Source of the DNA: Ridgeia piscesae | Taxonomy: Eukaryota > Annelida > Polychaeta > Sabellida > Siboglinidae | Length of the DNA stretch: 64,000 nt | Direction of reading: 5' to 3' | Assembly: GCA_025642075.2 (NCBI GenBank) | Contig: JAODUO010000114.1 | Coordinates: 62,001 to 126,000 of the forward strand | Shown here: positions 35,679 through 47,694 of the stretch, in pieces | Layout: each line of letters opens with the position of its first letter | Position numbering within the stretch: the first letter of the stretch is position 1 | Program-made: the position numbers and the translations under genes | The notes under the pieces: generated by a model | The model's database searches: none | Seen by the model: only the letters and a program-made list of their open reading frames with translations | Told to the model about the DNA's origin: nothing

Positions 35679-35764
35679 CATCCATCCATCCATCCATCCA
35701 TCCATCCATCCATCCATCCATCCATCCATCCATCCATCCATCCATCCATCCATCCATCCATCCA
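35679..35764. repeat. (CATC)n microsatellite
   Basis: About 21 units of CATC. Open frames of Ile-His-Pro-Ser or Trp-Met-Asp-Gly repeats on either strand are artefacts of it. Confidence 0.97.
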
Positions 35765-37245
35765 AGGGGAAATATTCAACTGCCTGCCATTCCCTTCTTT
35801 TCTCCCTCCCCCCAGTTCTGTCCCATATCTGGGAAGCAGGACCAGCTGACCAGATGTTTGGAAACACTGCACTGGGAAGTCAAGTGAAGTTGCTGGGCAA
35901 CTTTCAAGTGGTCACTGGTTGATTGTAAATTATGGCTACCTGTGTCCAGGTGTGAGGACTGCGTGGGTCTGACATAGTTCCCGCTCCGGTCTGGGTCTGC
36001 CCCAGAATGCTGGCCACTGTCAGCTCGAGAATACTAGCACACATTGCCACACAACATATGCACATATACGTCAAGTTCACCAAACTTAGCCATGTTGTTG
36101 GTGCACCACTAGCGGCAGGAATGGACATTTTTATATTTCTGGTTGGGTTGTAAACTGTTGTCGCTGAGTAAATAATATTATGTGGGGTTAGCTGTTTATT
36201 ATAAAAATAATAGTAAAACATTTATAGCATCAGTATTCGAGCTCAGTTTTACAAAAAAATAGTTAATCGTAATGGGGAACACACAAGAATCGTCACTGGA
36301 TGATGTTTAGGAATTGGGATTGATCACAATTTTAAACAAATCTGTTTTTTACAGTTGGCTATTGTTTCAGATGAAACTAACCAGAACTTAAAAGACATTA
36401 TGTTATTTCATCAGGTGCAAGGACCCAGTTATAGGTCGGTTAAAACATTACTGTGGCTAGTGGCCTGTGTAACACAAGCATGAAGGATATGCACCAGAGG
36501 TATACACTGGTATGTTATCCTTTGTAGGACCACTCCTGTGGCATTCTACAAGATCACTTTCCCAGGCATGCATGTATTGTGACGTCTTTGTTTACCACAA
36601 GTCATTTATTTTCAATTCATGCCACAGATTTCTGTAAGAGTAATAGATTGCTTACTAAGATATGTAGATAAATTATATGCAAGTTCATTATTTGTCTGCA
36701 GTTTATAATGCTGTCTATTAACCACAATTAACTACAATTATACTCGTTTCTGTGGTTGAGGACAAAACATGCAGGTATAGGTGAAATCAAAAACAAATTG
36801 TGAGATGCTAAATTAAATACTATTGGAAGTAGTGGTTCAATTTTTTAAGGCTGTGTGAGAGGAGATGCCAGATAAAATGTTGCTGAGATAGCTATGTGTC
36901 CATGAAATTGAAATGTGAAAATAAAAGTGATACAGCATGTAAACAACATGACATTACAAAGCCAATACAAATGTCATGGAAGAAACTTTGACAGTTGTAA
37001 AGTATGTGTAGAGTGTCTTTCATTACAGGCATGTCATAAAATATACCCCCCTGACCCCTTAATACAATAATAATTGCATATGCTTATTGTTTTAATATAT
37101 TTCAGTGAGTGCTGGTATTTCCGATAGTTATATTGTTTCTATAGTTACAAATTCCTAAATAAAATTTATTTACAATTAATATTAAGACATCACAAAATAT
37201 TACATATTTTATTTAACTTTTAACAACAGTTCTTTCCACAGAGGT

Positions 37246-37895
37246 TTATAATTGAAATGTCTTCCAACACTTGCAATTAGTTCTTTTAAATTTCTGTTCA
37301 GCTTTCTTTGCTTTAGATACAGTTAAATGTATGGCATTAATTGACCTGTGCCTGGATTTGAGTGTCTTAATCCATGTCACATGCTTCAGAATGATCTGCC
37401 CAAACTTGTTTCTTGTTTGTAAACAGCTAGTTAGGATCCTACCATAGTTGCAGGTCAAGAACTGGTGTATGATTGATAACAAATCAGCGGGGGACATAAT
37501 CTTCATTTTGTCCTGGTCGGCCAATTTCCGGCTGGTGGCAGAGCCAGTGGGCCAACACCAAACCACCAGCTATCACCTTCACTGGACTTTTGTGTATTTA
37601 CATATGTACAAATCTGAGGTGATGTTGGCTGTGTTTTGGTTCATTTTGAGTCAATATTGCAAGCACATTTGTCCACATGAGTAAGCCATCTCTCCTGTCC
37701 AACCTCATATATACCGTCAACCCACTCCAGTGCTTGGTGTAATTGAGTGTGTAGTGTCGACTTTGATGTTCTCCACTTTTCTCTGGGTATCTCATACGAT
37801 GATTTCTGTGAGAAGGGTTGACCAAGATAATCCTTTGTCATGCAGTTTGTACTCCAGATTTTCCTTTCAGCAGGTCTTAAAAATCTTTTATACAT
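37246..37895 (-). other. Two consecutive minus-strand open frames, unrecognised
   Basis: Frames of 84 codons (37895-37641) and 106 codons (37566-37246) follow each other on the minus strand in AT-rich DNA, separated by 74 bp with frame change. The first contains PREKWRTSKSTLHTQLHQAL and the second a Lys-rich end, TVSKAKKAEQKFKRTNCK. I do not recognise either. They could be a decayed retrocopy or an unknown element ORF, or chance. Confidence 0.2.
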
Positions 37896-40791
37896 CCTAA
37901 TTTAATTGAGTCTATCTACCATTTCCAAATTGTCCCAAAACTTGCATCTTATTTGTCCTTTAATGTAACGGCATGAGAAACTTTCGCGCAACGCATAATT
38001 CCGCGGTTCATGAACGAGATTTTCGCTATTTCTGTGATTCATCCAAATTTGATTTTTTTTTAATGGTGGGAGACAAAATTGGTCAAAAACTGATAACAAA
38101 TTAAACTTTTGTGTCGATTCCTAGCATAGATTCCATTTGTGACCGTCGTCCTTTTAAATGTAAGCCACATTTAGATTAGCTAGGAAGTGTGAATCAGGGC
38201 ACAGCGTTCAATTTACACACGTCTACCATTGGAAAGCTGCATGTCTCTATAGTAGATGACCAAATAAGGCCGATTTTACTATGCTGTATGTCAGAAATTT
38301 ACATTCCCATTTATAAGGTCAGAAGCGGGAAAGTGTTGTACCAGTGAAAAGCCTAATGATTGGTCTATCCAATATATATTGTGTCATGATCAGCTAATCA
38401 GTACAAATCTAGCAAACGTTTTGTTGATGTGGGTTTCCCGCGAACCCGGTCAAGGCTGTTTTAGTTACGTCTTCGATGAGATAAGTTGAATTATTTTAAG
38501 TTTCCATGTCAATATATCGGCAAAATGCCTGACAGTGGCCCTGGATAGAGTTTTTTGTACTAATTCAGACTGACTTTGGCAGTTGTTTTGAAGTGGACTT
38601 TCAGCTAGTTGCCAGCAAGTGCCATAGTTTGTAGGTAGCTGGAGATTGCCACATGCACAGCCACCGAAAGTCTTGAATGTTCCTGGATTTTTGGTTCAAG
38701 TACTTTTGTTTTTGAATGAGTTCTTGAAGAGTTTCATGAACATCAAACACAATAGCGGCAAAACAGTAAGGAAAGAATTATAGTAATATTTTGCAAATAC
38801 AATATGGCCGTAACACGATCCAATAGATGGCACATGAACTAGTAATGAATGCGATCGCTCGATGTTGCAACTGGAACATGTGACCCAATAAGACACGCTC
38901 TCTCGTTGCATGTCTGGCTATTCACCAATCAGATATAGTCTAACATTCGCATGTCTGGCTACTGCCTGCCTGTCCATAGTGTAGGATAGAATTTTTGTTT
39001 CCATCATAGAATTTACTTCACAGTTGACATAATCGTCAAACTGCAACTGAAGAGTGACTGCAAATATAAATAGTTTAGTGGACAATGATCGTAAAATAGG
39101 ATCGGGAGAGATCGTCACGAAATAAAAAAATTACTGTTCTGCACGAAGCAATCTAAAAATAAATTTTGTCACATACAATGATCGTGAGCTTGCCTGTCAT
39201 TCTGACAAATCATCATCACATTCAAAAGCATTGCAAGTATAAGACTCGAGAGGCTATGTCAAGTATAACCTTTTGTAAAGCGAATGGAGGAAGGAATCCT
39301 CTGCAGAAATGTGTATTAGATTGAATAATGAACAAAAAGTCTTAAGGTGGGGGTAGACCAGGGAGAGCCAGTTGCAATATTTTGTTTTTAAAACATCACA
39401 AAAACCGTATGACCATGATCTTGGGTGGTTATTACAAGGATCTTAGGACATTTGTGGGTTTTACAATGAATCATGTTTTTTTGTGAAACATACGCAGTAC
39501 AGGTCCCTCTATTTGCAGTTTTTATTTGTGGTGTGGTGTGGTGTTTCAAAACATTTACACACAAAATAATGTGTTTGAGATTGTATGCCTAATGTGAAAT
39601 TGTATTACAAGAAAGCATTCTGAAAATACACTAGGTTGCACCACAGACAGATGTCTTTTTTCTGTATGACCCCTTCTTCTCCGATTAGCCGCACCGCTGC
39701 AAATGTTCCTTGGAAGTGACTTAACTCCTCTGACATGCCTGAATGTAGTGTTTATTTTTAATCAACTATTTAACTAGATATACTAGGTAGGTGTGTTGTG
39801 TCAGCATGGTGTATATTATGTGTTGTACTTGTTATTTCTAACAAGAGAAAACTGAATGTTAACAGCTGTTGGGAATGCTTCTAGACATCCCAAAATTGTC
39901 ATCATATGACCGTGTTTTGGATGTTTATTTTCTCACGGCATTAGAATCCATTCGGTGTATGGGTGACTTGTGTAGTTATATTGGATCATGGTGTTTCTGT
40001 ACGCACCCCTGGATGGGTGATTACTGATTGACCTAGTCAATGGGGTTTCTGTCATGGTTGTCCTTCCTCTTCACTCTGTTCCCTTGTCACCATACCACAA
40101 CTGGGTCAGTGTGAAAAGGGACAGTGGGACTTGTAACTGAGACAGTGGGGTAGAGGGTTGGGTTACATATGGAGTGTGTAGCAGTGACAGAGACAAGTTG
40201 TCAGGCTGTCTTCAGGATGTAGGGGGTGGACAGTTAGCCCACATGCTGTTCCACAGTGTCACAGTTTGTCAACATTTGTTTTGTTGCAATGACAACATGA
40301 TATGCTAATTAGTCTGAAATGTCAAAATTGCCAAATATCAGATGTACTTACCGGGTAATTGAAACCTGATTTTCTGCCACATGACATCAAGTTGACGACA
40401 ATATGACAATGTTGCCCTGTGTGTAATTATAAATAAACTGTACAGAAATATAACCCATGGTTTAAGTTTAAGTTTTGTTTACCCAAAACATTAGCGCAAA
40501 TGGGCAAAAAAGCCTTTGGCTAAACAACAATGCAACTTTTCTGTACCATTAAAACCTGTCTAACTAAGATACTTGCAATATTATTTTTTTGAATTCTTAC
40601 TGCTATGCTTCATAAAAAGTAGAATATCTGTAGCTTTTTATGTCAAGTATTGCAGTACTGCTTGTATATGATTATTAAAGGACTTGATGTCAGATCTGTG
40701 ATGCTAGTTACCTGGAGAGATTTGGTGAAGATGTAGTTAACTGTTGATGGTAGAGATGTAGCATTTGATGTCATGTTTTGGTTGTTTGCAG

Positions 40792-40892
40792 AAAGTGGCT
40801 GTGCCTCGGAGGACGAGGCCAATGATGATGAGACGGATGCAGCTGATACGCGGTTGGACCAGCTGAAGAAACGACTACACATAGAGCAGAAG
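40792..40892 (+). CDS. PKN: PKN exon 3 in window: acidic linker and start of HR1b
   Basis: Short exon entered in phase 1 (A|AA gives Lys) after TTTGCAG and left in phase 0 at CAGAAG|GTCAGT. It encodes SGCASEDEANDDETDAADTR, an acidic linker, followed by LDQLKKRLHIEQK. The latter aligns with the start of the second HR1 repeat of vertebrate PKN (LKALQKQLDIELK). It is small and lies between a 24-kb and a 6.3-kb intron. It is supported by agreement of both splice phases and by exact continuation into [15 protein letters not shown] in the next exon. The low-complexity acidic run may vary between species. Confidence 0.9.
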
Positions 40893-41570
40893 GTCAGTGT
40901 CACTGTGTTATTTCACTCTGTATGTGCATAAACTTTTGCTAGGCACACACCTACCGATTTTCAGCACACGCCTACCAACTAGTCGGCGTAAACTCAGTCG
41001 GCCGACTGCAGTCGATAGGTGTGTGCTGAAATATAGGCAGTCAACGCTAATCGGCAGTCGGCATTAGATAAGGACGTATCTGGTGTCGGCTGTGACGAAT
41101 CGGTGTCTGTCCGATGACAAACTAGCTGGTGTGTATTGTTTTTCCCCCCATAACACGACGGTCAGCGATAATATGGCCAATAAGAAGGCAAGGCACAATA
41201 TTATGACAGATCTCGACATAAGGCAATGCCTGCATGTTTTTTTTTAGTTTTCAAGCCAAATCGATCCACAACATTTTGTTTTTTATTTTAATATTTTATT
41301 TTAATATTTTACTAATATGGTGATCAACCAACGGTCGTTGGTAGTCGGTTGGTGTGCGGTGACTGGTGTGTGCTGGCAAAAAAAAAACATTTTAGAAAGA
41401 GGTTAATTGTTTTCTATCCTATAAATACTTAGTCATTGGTCATCATTGTTGTACATCACTTATTTGTAAAGACGGCGCCATAAATAAATGTAATTTTGGC
41501 ATGATTTTATTTCCCGCTTCCAATAGGAATCGCTACCGGGCGCATATATATTATATATATATAGCCTTAA

Positions 41571-42690
41571 CCCATTTTATCCTGATGCTAGTGCAGACAA
41601 GTTGTAGCCAGTTCCTGATCATTTCCACAAAATCAACCTGTCAGCATTAAAAATGACAGGCCTTCATTTAAAATGGACATAACTTTACTATTTCTCAATC
41701 AATATTTAAATGATACACCATTAGAAAGTAGATAAAACAAACTATCAAGTCATATCGACAAACTAATAGTTTCATAACATACATTATATGTGGCATATGG
41801 CAAAACATGCCTAATTAATTCAAACCTCCATTGAGGTTTGTCACATTACTTTTCACCTGACATTTTCGGCGTGAAGGAGGCAACGTGACAATGAGCAATT
41901 TATTTTATGCATTACTCTATTGAAAACAAAGGTATAAAACTTGTCCAAACATCTTCGATAAGAATCCCATTATATAAAGTTTTTAGTAATACCCTCATGT
42001 CAGTCAATTGAACTGCCAACAAGTGGCATTGCTGAGCGGAATTATGCAAATTTGTGAAATATTGTTTGTCAACAATGTAAAATTTTGTGGCTCGTTTCTT
42101 ATAACTAATAAAGAGATACTCTAAAGTAACAACTTTGGTCAACATTTCAACGTAACTTTATTTATGAAGTAGTTACCATCATTGAAAATAATATTAACTT
42201 TGTTGGCGCCAAAAATATGGCATTGCGCGGGATGGGCGAAAGTAGGTGCTGTTGTCGGTTGACCCCAATTCAATGGCTTCAAAGTATGTTGACAAATGTC
42301 GCATTAAATACCATGACAATGCATCTTATATCCTCTGTCCACTTGTCTGCCTTCTTGTTATCAACAGTATCAAGTAAATTAGCGGAGTTATACTTCAAAA
42401 TGTGTGATTTGACTCCATCTTTGATTTCACTCCATCTTTGATTTCACTTTAGCTTGGTGGTACCCACTTTGTACCTCAAATACCCCAAGAACGGCACTGA
42501 TTGGATGAAAACTATGGGTTTCCCTGTGATGCCGATATACTGACGTTATTCTGTATAACGTATTAACAAGCCAATGGGATTCCAAAACGTCAATGTGTGG
42601 GGAAGCCATGCTAAGTGCAATCTATGACTAGAATTGTATTCCGTATAAAAAAGGTAACTATGACTAGAATCGTATTCTGGATAAAATGGG
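41571..42690. mobile_element. piggyBac-like MITE (TTAA-flanked)
   Basis: Flanked by TTAA at 41567-41570 and 42691-42694. Starts CCCATTTTATCCTGA and ends with the inverse of CCCATTTTATCCAGA. CCC...GGG termini next to TTAA are the signature of piggyBac. The right end carries a duplicated subterminal word (ATGACTAGAATCGTATTC near 42618 and 42660). 1,120 bp, no transposase; open frames inside are short. Confidence 0.8.
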
Positions 42691-42767
42691 TTAAAATCCG
42701 CATAGTGGCGCCAGCGGTAAATCATTTCTTTGAAGAATTCATTGGGTGCTACTGATTTAACTTCAAC

Positions 42768-43129
42768 GTCATCATCATCATCATGCTGTCAGTCACGATG
42801 CGACAAAGACTGCTTCCATCACTTGACTATTGCTCTGCCATGAAAGTGATGTCCATAAGTCGGTCTTTATGTCTCTCAGCTTCAGGTTTCTCTTGATTGT
42901 ATCCTTGAACTAGAGACGAGGGCGCCTTCTCTTTCTGTGACCAGAAGACAGTTGAAAGTAGAGAATCTGCTCTGGTAGCCTGTCTGGCGACATCCTCATG
43001 AGGTGTCCAGTCCACCGGAGATTCTTTCTGATCAGAAGATCTTGCATAGATGGCAGCCCTGTCCGTTCAAGTATTTCCATGTTTGTCACTTTGTCCATCC
43101 AGGTTATCCTCATGATCGAACACAGATGT
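42768..43129 (-). mobile_element. LINE 3' fragment, same family as 18555-22060
   Basis: On the minus strand it encodes RITWMDKVTNMEILERTGLP-SMQDLLIRKNLRWTGHLMRM and PDRLPEQILYFQLSSGHRKR, the C-terminal zinc-knuckle/basic region of this LINE. It ends in a tail of ATG/ATC repeats at 42770-42785. A 5'-truncated insertion inside the 40937-43719 element. Confidence 0.82.
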
Positions 43130-43759
43130 GAAGGACATGTAACAAGTTTTGTATTCCTCACAGCTGTTTTGGCCTACTTTTTACAAATGTTTCGCAACGA
43201 ACAAATAAGGTGGCATTATGTATTGTGTATATTTACAGCGATCATGTGGTGCTAACATGGTCAACAGATTGTCAAATAAGTGAAGTGGCATTCTTAAGAG
43301 AAGTTTGTAACTGTCCCGTTCCTTATGGCGCAGTTCTTGAACTAAATATGCCTCCTTATCTGGGCTTTTAATCAGTGGCGTTGGCGGTGGTTACATCATA
43401 ATGATGCAACTCATTATCGCCAGCCTCAAACTCATAATTCTTTCTGTTGTTAATGGTGTCATCCTTGTGAATAAAATCTCTCAAGTAAACACCAAAGGGG
43501 TAAACACACATATTCATGGATTTTAAGAACACACATATTCATGGATTTTAAAAACAAGCGTAGCGCCGATGGTTGGCGGTAGTTGGTTGGTGTGTGTGGC
43601 TGGTGTGTGCTGGCAAAAGTTGGCGCTAGTTGGCGGAACTAATTAGTGTTTAGGACCAACTGGGTTTTACACCGACTGCCAACTGAAATCGGCGTTAATC
43701 GGCATGTGTGTGCTTAGCATAAGGCAGAGGACTGTCACCCCGTCATTTGGCCTAGTGCA

Positions 43760-44640
43760 GGAGTTGATGTATCTGTGTGAGTCAGCTGTGTTCTGTACAT
43801 CAGTTGTACCGGTAGATGTGTTTGTGTAAATTAACTGAGTTAATTGTGTTTGTATGAGTCAGCTGTGTTCAGTGTGTTAGACATTGATGTGTTTGTGTAT
43901 GTGATCAGCTGTGTTCTGGCCATCAGATGTTGATGTGTTTGCATGAATTTAATTGGTTGTGTTCTGTGCATTGATGTTTGTGTGAGATGGCTGTGTTCTG
44001 TGTGTCAGACATTGATATGTTTGTGTGAGTCGGCTGTGTTCTGTGTGTCAGACATTGATATGTTTGTGTGAGTCGGCTGTGTTCTGTGTGTCAGACATTG
44101 ATATGTTTGTATGAGACGGCTGTGTTCTGTGTGTCAGACGTTGATATGTTTGTGTGAGTCGGCTGTGTTCTGTGTGTCAGACGTTGATATGTTTGTGTGA
44201 GTCGGCTGTGTTCTGTGTGTCAGACGTTGATATGTTTGTGTGAGTCGGCTGTGTTCTGTGTGTCAGACGTTGATATGTTTGTGTGAGTCGGCTGTGTTCT
44301 GTGTATCAGACGTTGATATGTTTGTGTGAGTCGACTGTGTTCTGTGTGTCAGACGTTGATATGTTTGTGTGAGTCGGCTGTGTTCTGTGTGTCAGACGTT
44401 GATATGTTTGTGTGAGTCGGCTGTATTCTGTGTGTCAGACGTTGATATGTTTGTGTGAGTCGGCTGTGTTTTGTGTGTCAGACGTTGATATGTTTGTGAG
44501 TCTGGTGTGTTTTGTGTGTCAGATGTTGATATGTTTGGGTGTGTCGGCTGTGTTTTGTTTGTCAGATGTTGATATGTTTGTGTGAGTCGGCTGTATTCTG
44601 TGCATGAGACGTTGATGTGTTTGCATGAGTCGGCTGGTGT
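43760..44640. repeat. 43-bp minisatellite in PKN intron 3
   Basis: About 20 units of period ~43 bp with consensus words GTGTTCTGTGTGTCAGA, CGTTGATATG and TTTGTGTGAGTCGGCT. The units are most uniform in the centre (44000-44480). Each contains TTCTGTGTGTCAG, which looks like a weak 3' splice site. It begins directly beside the right end of the inverted-repeat element. Confidence 0.93.
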
Positions 44641-46451
44641 TTTGGGCATCTGAATGCCAGTACAGTGTATACCTCACACGCCCCCTGTCGAGGCGACTAC
44701 AAGCACGATCATATCGCCTTTTTGAACTCTTATCTCACCTAATGTAATTAGTTGAAGGCCCAGCTGTAACTTACACCTGCCTCGTGACTCTTGCCAAGTC
44801 CCAGCTTGTCCTACAACGATCGGCCCGGCCTAACCCTCCACCCGCGTGGGCCACAGCTGGTTGTCATGTACCATGTCCCCTGCCATCCCACCTGCACTTT
44901 GGGCCATACCAGCTGATTAACATCTACCTCTCTCCATCCTTCAAAACACACCAAACCTGTTTGTTGTGTTGTACTGATTTACACCTGCCTGGCTTAGCTG
45001 TGTAACAATAGTTATGATATAAGGTCAGATCATAGATGCACTTGTACTTGTAGTGTTGAGGATTTGTCAGTATGTAGTTAGTACTTGGTATTTTTAGTAA
45101 TAATGTTTATATATTTATGGTAGCATCTTTGACCAGGTTTTTATTTACAAAATGTGTGCCTGTGCCTAATTTATTTAATGATTTTTAGTCTTTTTGGCCG
45201 AATGTCCAACTGAGTAATGGCATCACTCCTGTATCTCAGAAACTGTTTGGGATCAATTTTTTTTTAATTCGGCATAGACATGTATTACATCAATGTCACT
45301 CACTACATGTAAGAAATGTTTAATTGATTGGATAGTTCTAAAGGGACTGTAGGGTTTTCACCCTTCAAGGGTAAATTATCAGTTTGCATATTTGTTTCAA
45401 AAACTGAATTAAATTTTTCTCTAATTTGTTTGTGTTGACATATCTTTGAGTAAAGAGATACTTTTGTATTGGGTATCCATGTTGTAATCCCATTGAGATT
45501 CACCAAAATCACCATACAATCCAAAGGGCCTATTGAGTCATAAAAAAAAAAAATTGTTGACTAGCACAGAATTAAAATTCACTATTTATGATGAAGACTT
45601 GAAAAGTCATGCATGATGACTATTATTAATTACCGTAGTTCAACCTGTTACTGCCATCAGTATGTGATTATTAATTACCAGGATAGGACCTGTGACTTCA
45701 CACAGTGACCTGTGAACACCACTGTGTAAACCTACACAACCATTTATTTAGTTGCTATTTGTGAACTTTACTAGTTCAAACAGACAGCTGGCACAACACA
45801 GTGGCTGGTGGATACAAGGTTTGGATCAGGCAGGCAGACACAGACAGTGTCTGTTCAACTTCCATGCGGAGCATTGAGTTACCATGAATTACTTATGACA
45901 CTGTAAGGCTTTCATTATGACCCGGTGCTGGCCAACTGGGACCCAACTCTGGGCCAACAAAGAACTAGAATTCCATTCAGTGTTCTGTGACAAATTCAAT
46001 GAATATCGTGTAACGCATTTAAAATAATAATGGCCACCGTTGCATTATACCTAAGGCTTGAGTTAACTGAACAACTTTGACAGGCAAATATTGTAACTGT
46101 CAGCACAGTGTCTATAAACTGGTAATCTGGAAAAAAATATCACCAGATTCCAACTGGCAAAACATTGACCATAGACACAAAAACAACAACACAAATGACT
46201 TTTAATCTGAAAAAAAGTAACCACATTTTACAGTACAAATTCAACTGAGAGAGAAAGATGGGGTTACGGTATTGATCTGCTCTGTATGCGATTAGGTATG
46301 ACGTCTTGACAGTGGCGAGTGATCTCTTATTCACCATTGGCCTCCCTTGCTTAGATAGTCTGGCACTACAGGTTAGACGTAAGAGAATGTAGAATGCCGA
46401 AGGAAGCCATGATCCGATCCATGTTTGCCACCAGTGCTCAGTGTTATTGTA
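44641..46451. other. Intron 3 stretch, nothing recognised
   Basis: No element termini or coding block recognised. Near the end the sequence grades into the acceptor array. Confidence 0.45.
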
Positions 46452-47192
46452 GGTAAAGCATGATGGAGATGTAGAGCAGTGGACCTCACTGTCACTGTGT
46501 GTTGTTTTCTGTAGGTGAAGCAGGGTACAGAGAACATGATAGAGATGTAGAGCAGTGGACCTCTCTGTCACTGGTGTTGTTTTCTGTAGGTGAAGCAGGG
46601 TACAGAGAACATGATAGAGATGTAGAGCAGTGGACCTCTCTGTCACTGGTGTTGTTTTCTGTAGGTGAAGCAGGGTACAGAGAACATGATAGAGATGTAG
46701 AGCAGTGGACCTCACTGTCACTGTGTGTTGTTTTCTGTAGGTGAAGCAGGGTACAGAGAACATGATGGAGATGTAGAGCAGTGGACCTCACTGTCACTGT
46801 GTGTTGTTTTCTGTAGGTGAAACAGGGTACAGAGAACATGATAGAGATGTAGAGCAGTGGACCTCACTGTCACTGTGTGTTGTTTTCTGTAGGTGAAACA
46901 GGGTACAGAGAACATGATAGAGATGTAGAGCAGTGGACCTCACTGTCACTGTGTGTTGTTTTCTGTAGGTGAAACAGGGTACAGAGAACATGATAGAGAT
47001 GTAGAGCAGTGGACCTCACTGTCACTGTGTGTTGTTTTCTGTAGGTGAAGCAGGGTACAGAGACCATGATGGAGATGTAGAGCAGTGGACCTCACTGTCA
47101 CTGTGTGTTGTTTTCTGTAGGTGAAACAGGGTACAGCATGATGGAGATGTAGAGCAGTGGACCTCACTGTCACTGTGTGTTGTTTTCTGTAG
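46452..47192 (+). repeat. Splice-acceptor minisatellite: nine decoy copies of exon 4 start
   Basis: Unit starts: 46515, 46590, 46665, 46741, 46817, 46893, 46969, 47045, 47121; the real exon is at 47193. A partial unit precedes them at 46452. Each unit is 75-76 bp (the last is 72): ~28 bp of GTGTTGTTTTCTGTAG-type tract ending in AG, then ~47 bp nearly identical to the exon 4 start (GTGAAGCAGGGTACAGAGAA..). In units 1-8 the exon-like frame meets TAG at codon 12, where the real exon has TAC. In unit 9 a 4-bp loss gives TGA at codon 7. So every unit carries an acceptor in the right phase followed by a premature stop. Confidence 0.95.
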
Positions 47193-47370
47193 GTGAAACA
47201 GGGTACAGAGAACATGATAGAGATGTACAGCAGTGGACCTTCAAAGGACAAAAAGCTACTTGCTGAGGCTCAGCAGATGTTTGCCGACGCCAAGCGCAAG
47301 ATTGAATACATCCGCATGCAGATCCTGCGCTCAGAGCAGCGCAGTGTCGACAACACGTTAGACAATGATA
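47193..47370 (+). CDS. PKN: PKN exon 4 in window: HR1b core
   Basis: Phase 0 in after TTTTCTGTAG, phase 1 out at A|GTAGGTGG. The peptide runs from [15 protein letters not shown] through [20 protein letters not shown] to [16 protein letters not shown]. It matches the PKN HR1b repeat (human PKN2 has VKQGAENMIQMYSNG...KDRKLLATAQQML...IRMQIL). It contributes the antiparallel helices that contact Rho-family GTPases. The exon is preceded by nine tandem near-copies of its own acceptor plus first ~47 bases (46515-47192). The real copy is the only one with TAC (Tyr) where the decoys have TAG or an earlier TGA, and the only one that continues into CCTTCAAAGGAC. That makes 47193 the productive start. 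Confidence 0.94.
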
Positions 47371-47694
47371 GTAGGTGGATGTGTGGATGGGTTGGAAGAA
47401 TTGGTTGTGTTGAGGGAAAGGTTATTTGTTGCCCTGGAGTGCATCTCATTGAGGTGGAGTCTACATAGTTTTGGAAGTCTGAGACATAGTGAGACAGCAC
47501 TCAACTGGAACACCTTGCCACAGTTTCCAGTGGTAGGATAAATAATAAGCAGCCATAGTGTGAACACAAATTAACACAAGTAGGTAGACATTTTAAAATG
47601 TTGAAGTCATAATTCACCTCATGATTATGGGGATAGTTGAAATACTGCTAAGTGTGTTTGAGTGTGTGCATTAACGTTGTGTGTCTTGTGACAG
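47371..47694. other. PKN intron 4
   Basis: 324-bp intron from A|GTAGGTGG to TGTGACAG. No repeats; the only intron between 46450 and 49655 without a splice-related minisatellite. Confidence 0.85.

Larger units (their letters stand above)
34365..40790. other. PKN intron 2, 3' part: longest stretch without a recognised element
   Basis: 6.4 kb of AT-rich DNA. It contains the (CATC)n microsatellite at 35679-35764. Open frames at 34691-34936, 37246-37566 and 37641-37895 lack recognised domains; the latter two are listed separately. I found no element termini here. If intron 2 carries host regulatory DNA, this low-transposon stretch is the likeliest place. Confidence 0.5.
40937..43719. mobile_element. 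Inverted-repeat element with subterminal CGGC/GCCG words, nested insertions
   Basis: The left end TTGCTAGGCACACACCTACC and the right-end inverse ATGCTAAGCACACACATGCC match at about 16 of 20 positions. Both subterminal regions are rich in the words CCGACTGC, TCGGC and GCCGATT, in opposite senses on the two sides, with many GGTGTGTG words. The interior holds the piggyBac-like MITE and a LINE 3' fragment. No transposase. Target duplication not clear. Superfamily not assigned. Confidence 0.6.
40893..47192. other. PKN intron 3 (6.3 kb)
   Basis: Contains a large inverted-repeat element (40937-43719) with a nested piggyBac-like MITE and a LINE fragment, a 43-bp minisatellite (43760-44640), an unremarkable stretch 44641-46451, and the splice-acceptor array 46452-47192. 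Confidence 0.85.

Noticed and set aside
43760..44640. Possible tandem protein-coding repeat
   Set aside because: 43-bp period is not a multiple of 3 and the frames are stop-limited; it is a non-coding minisatellite.
46140..47251. Long minus-strand frames and a plus-strand 81-codon frame over the 76-bp array
   Set aside because: Periodic products of the repeat; the productive reading is the single PKN exon at 47193.
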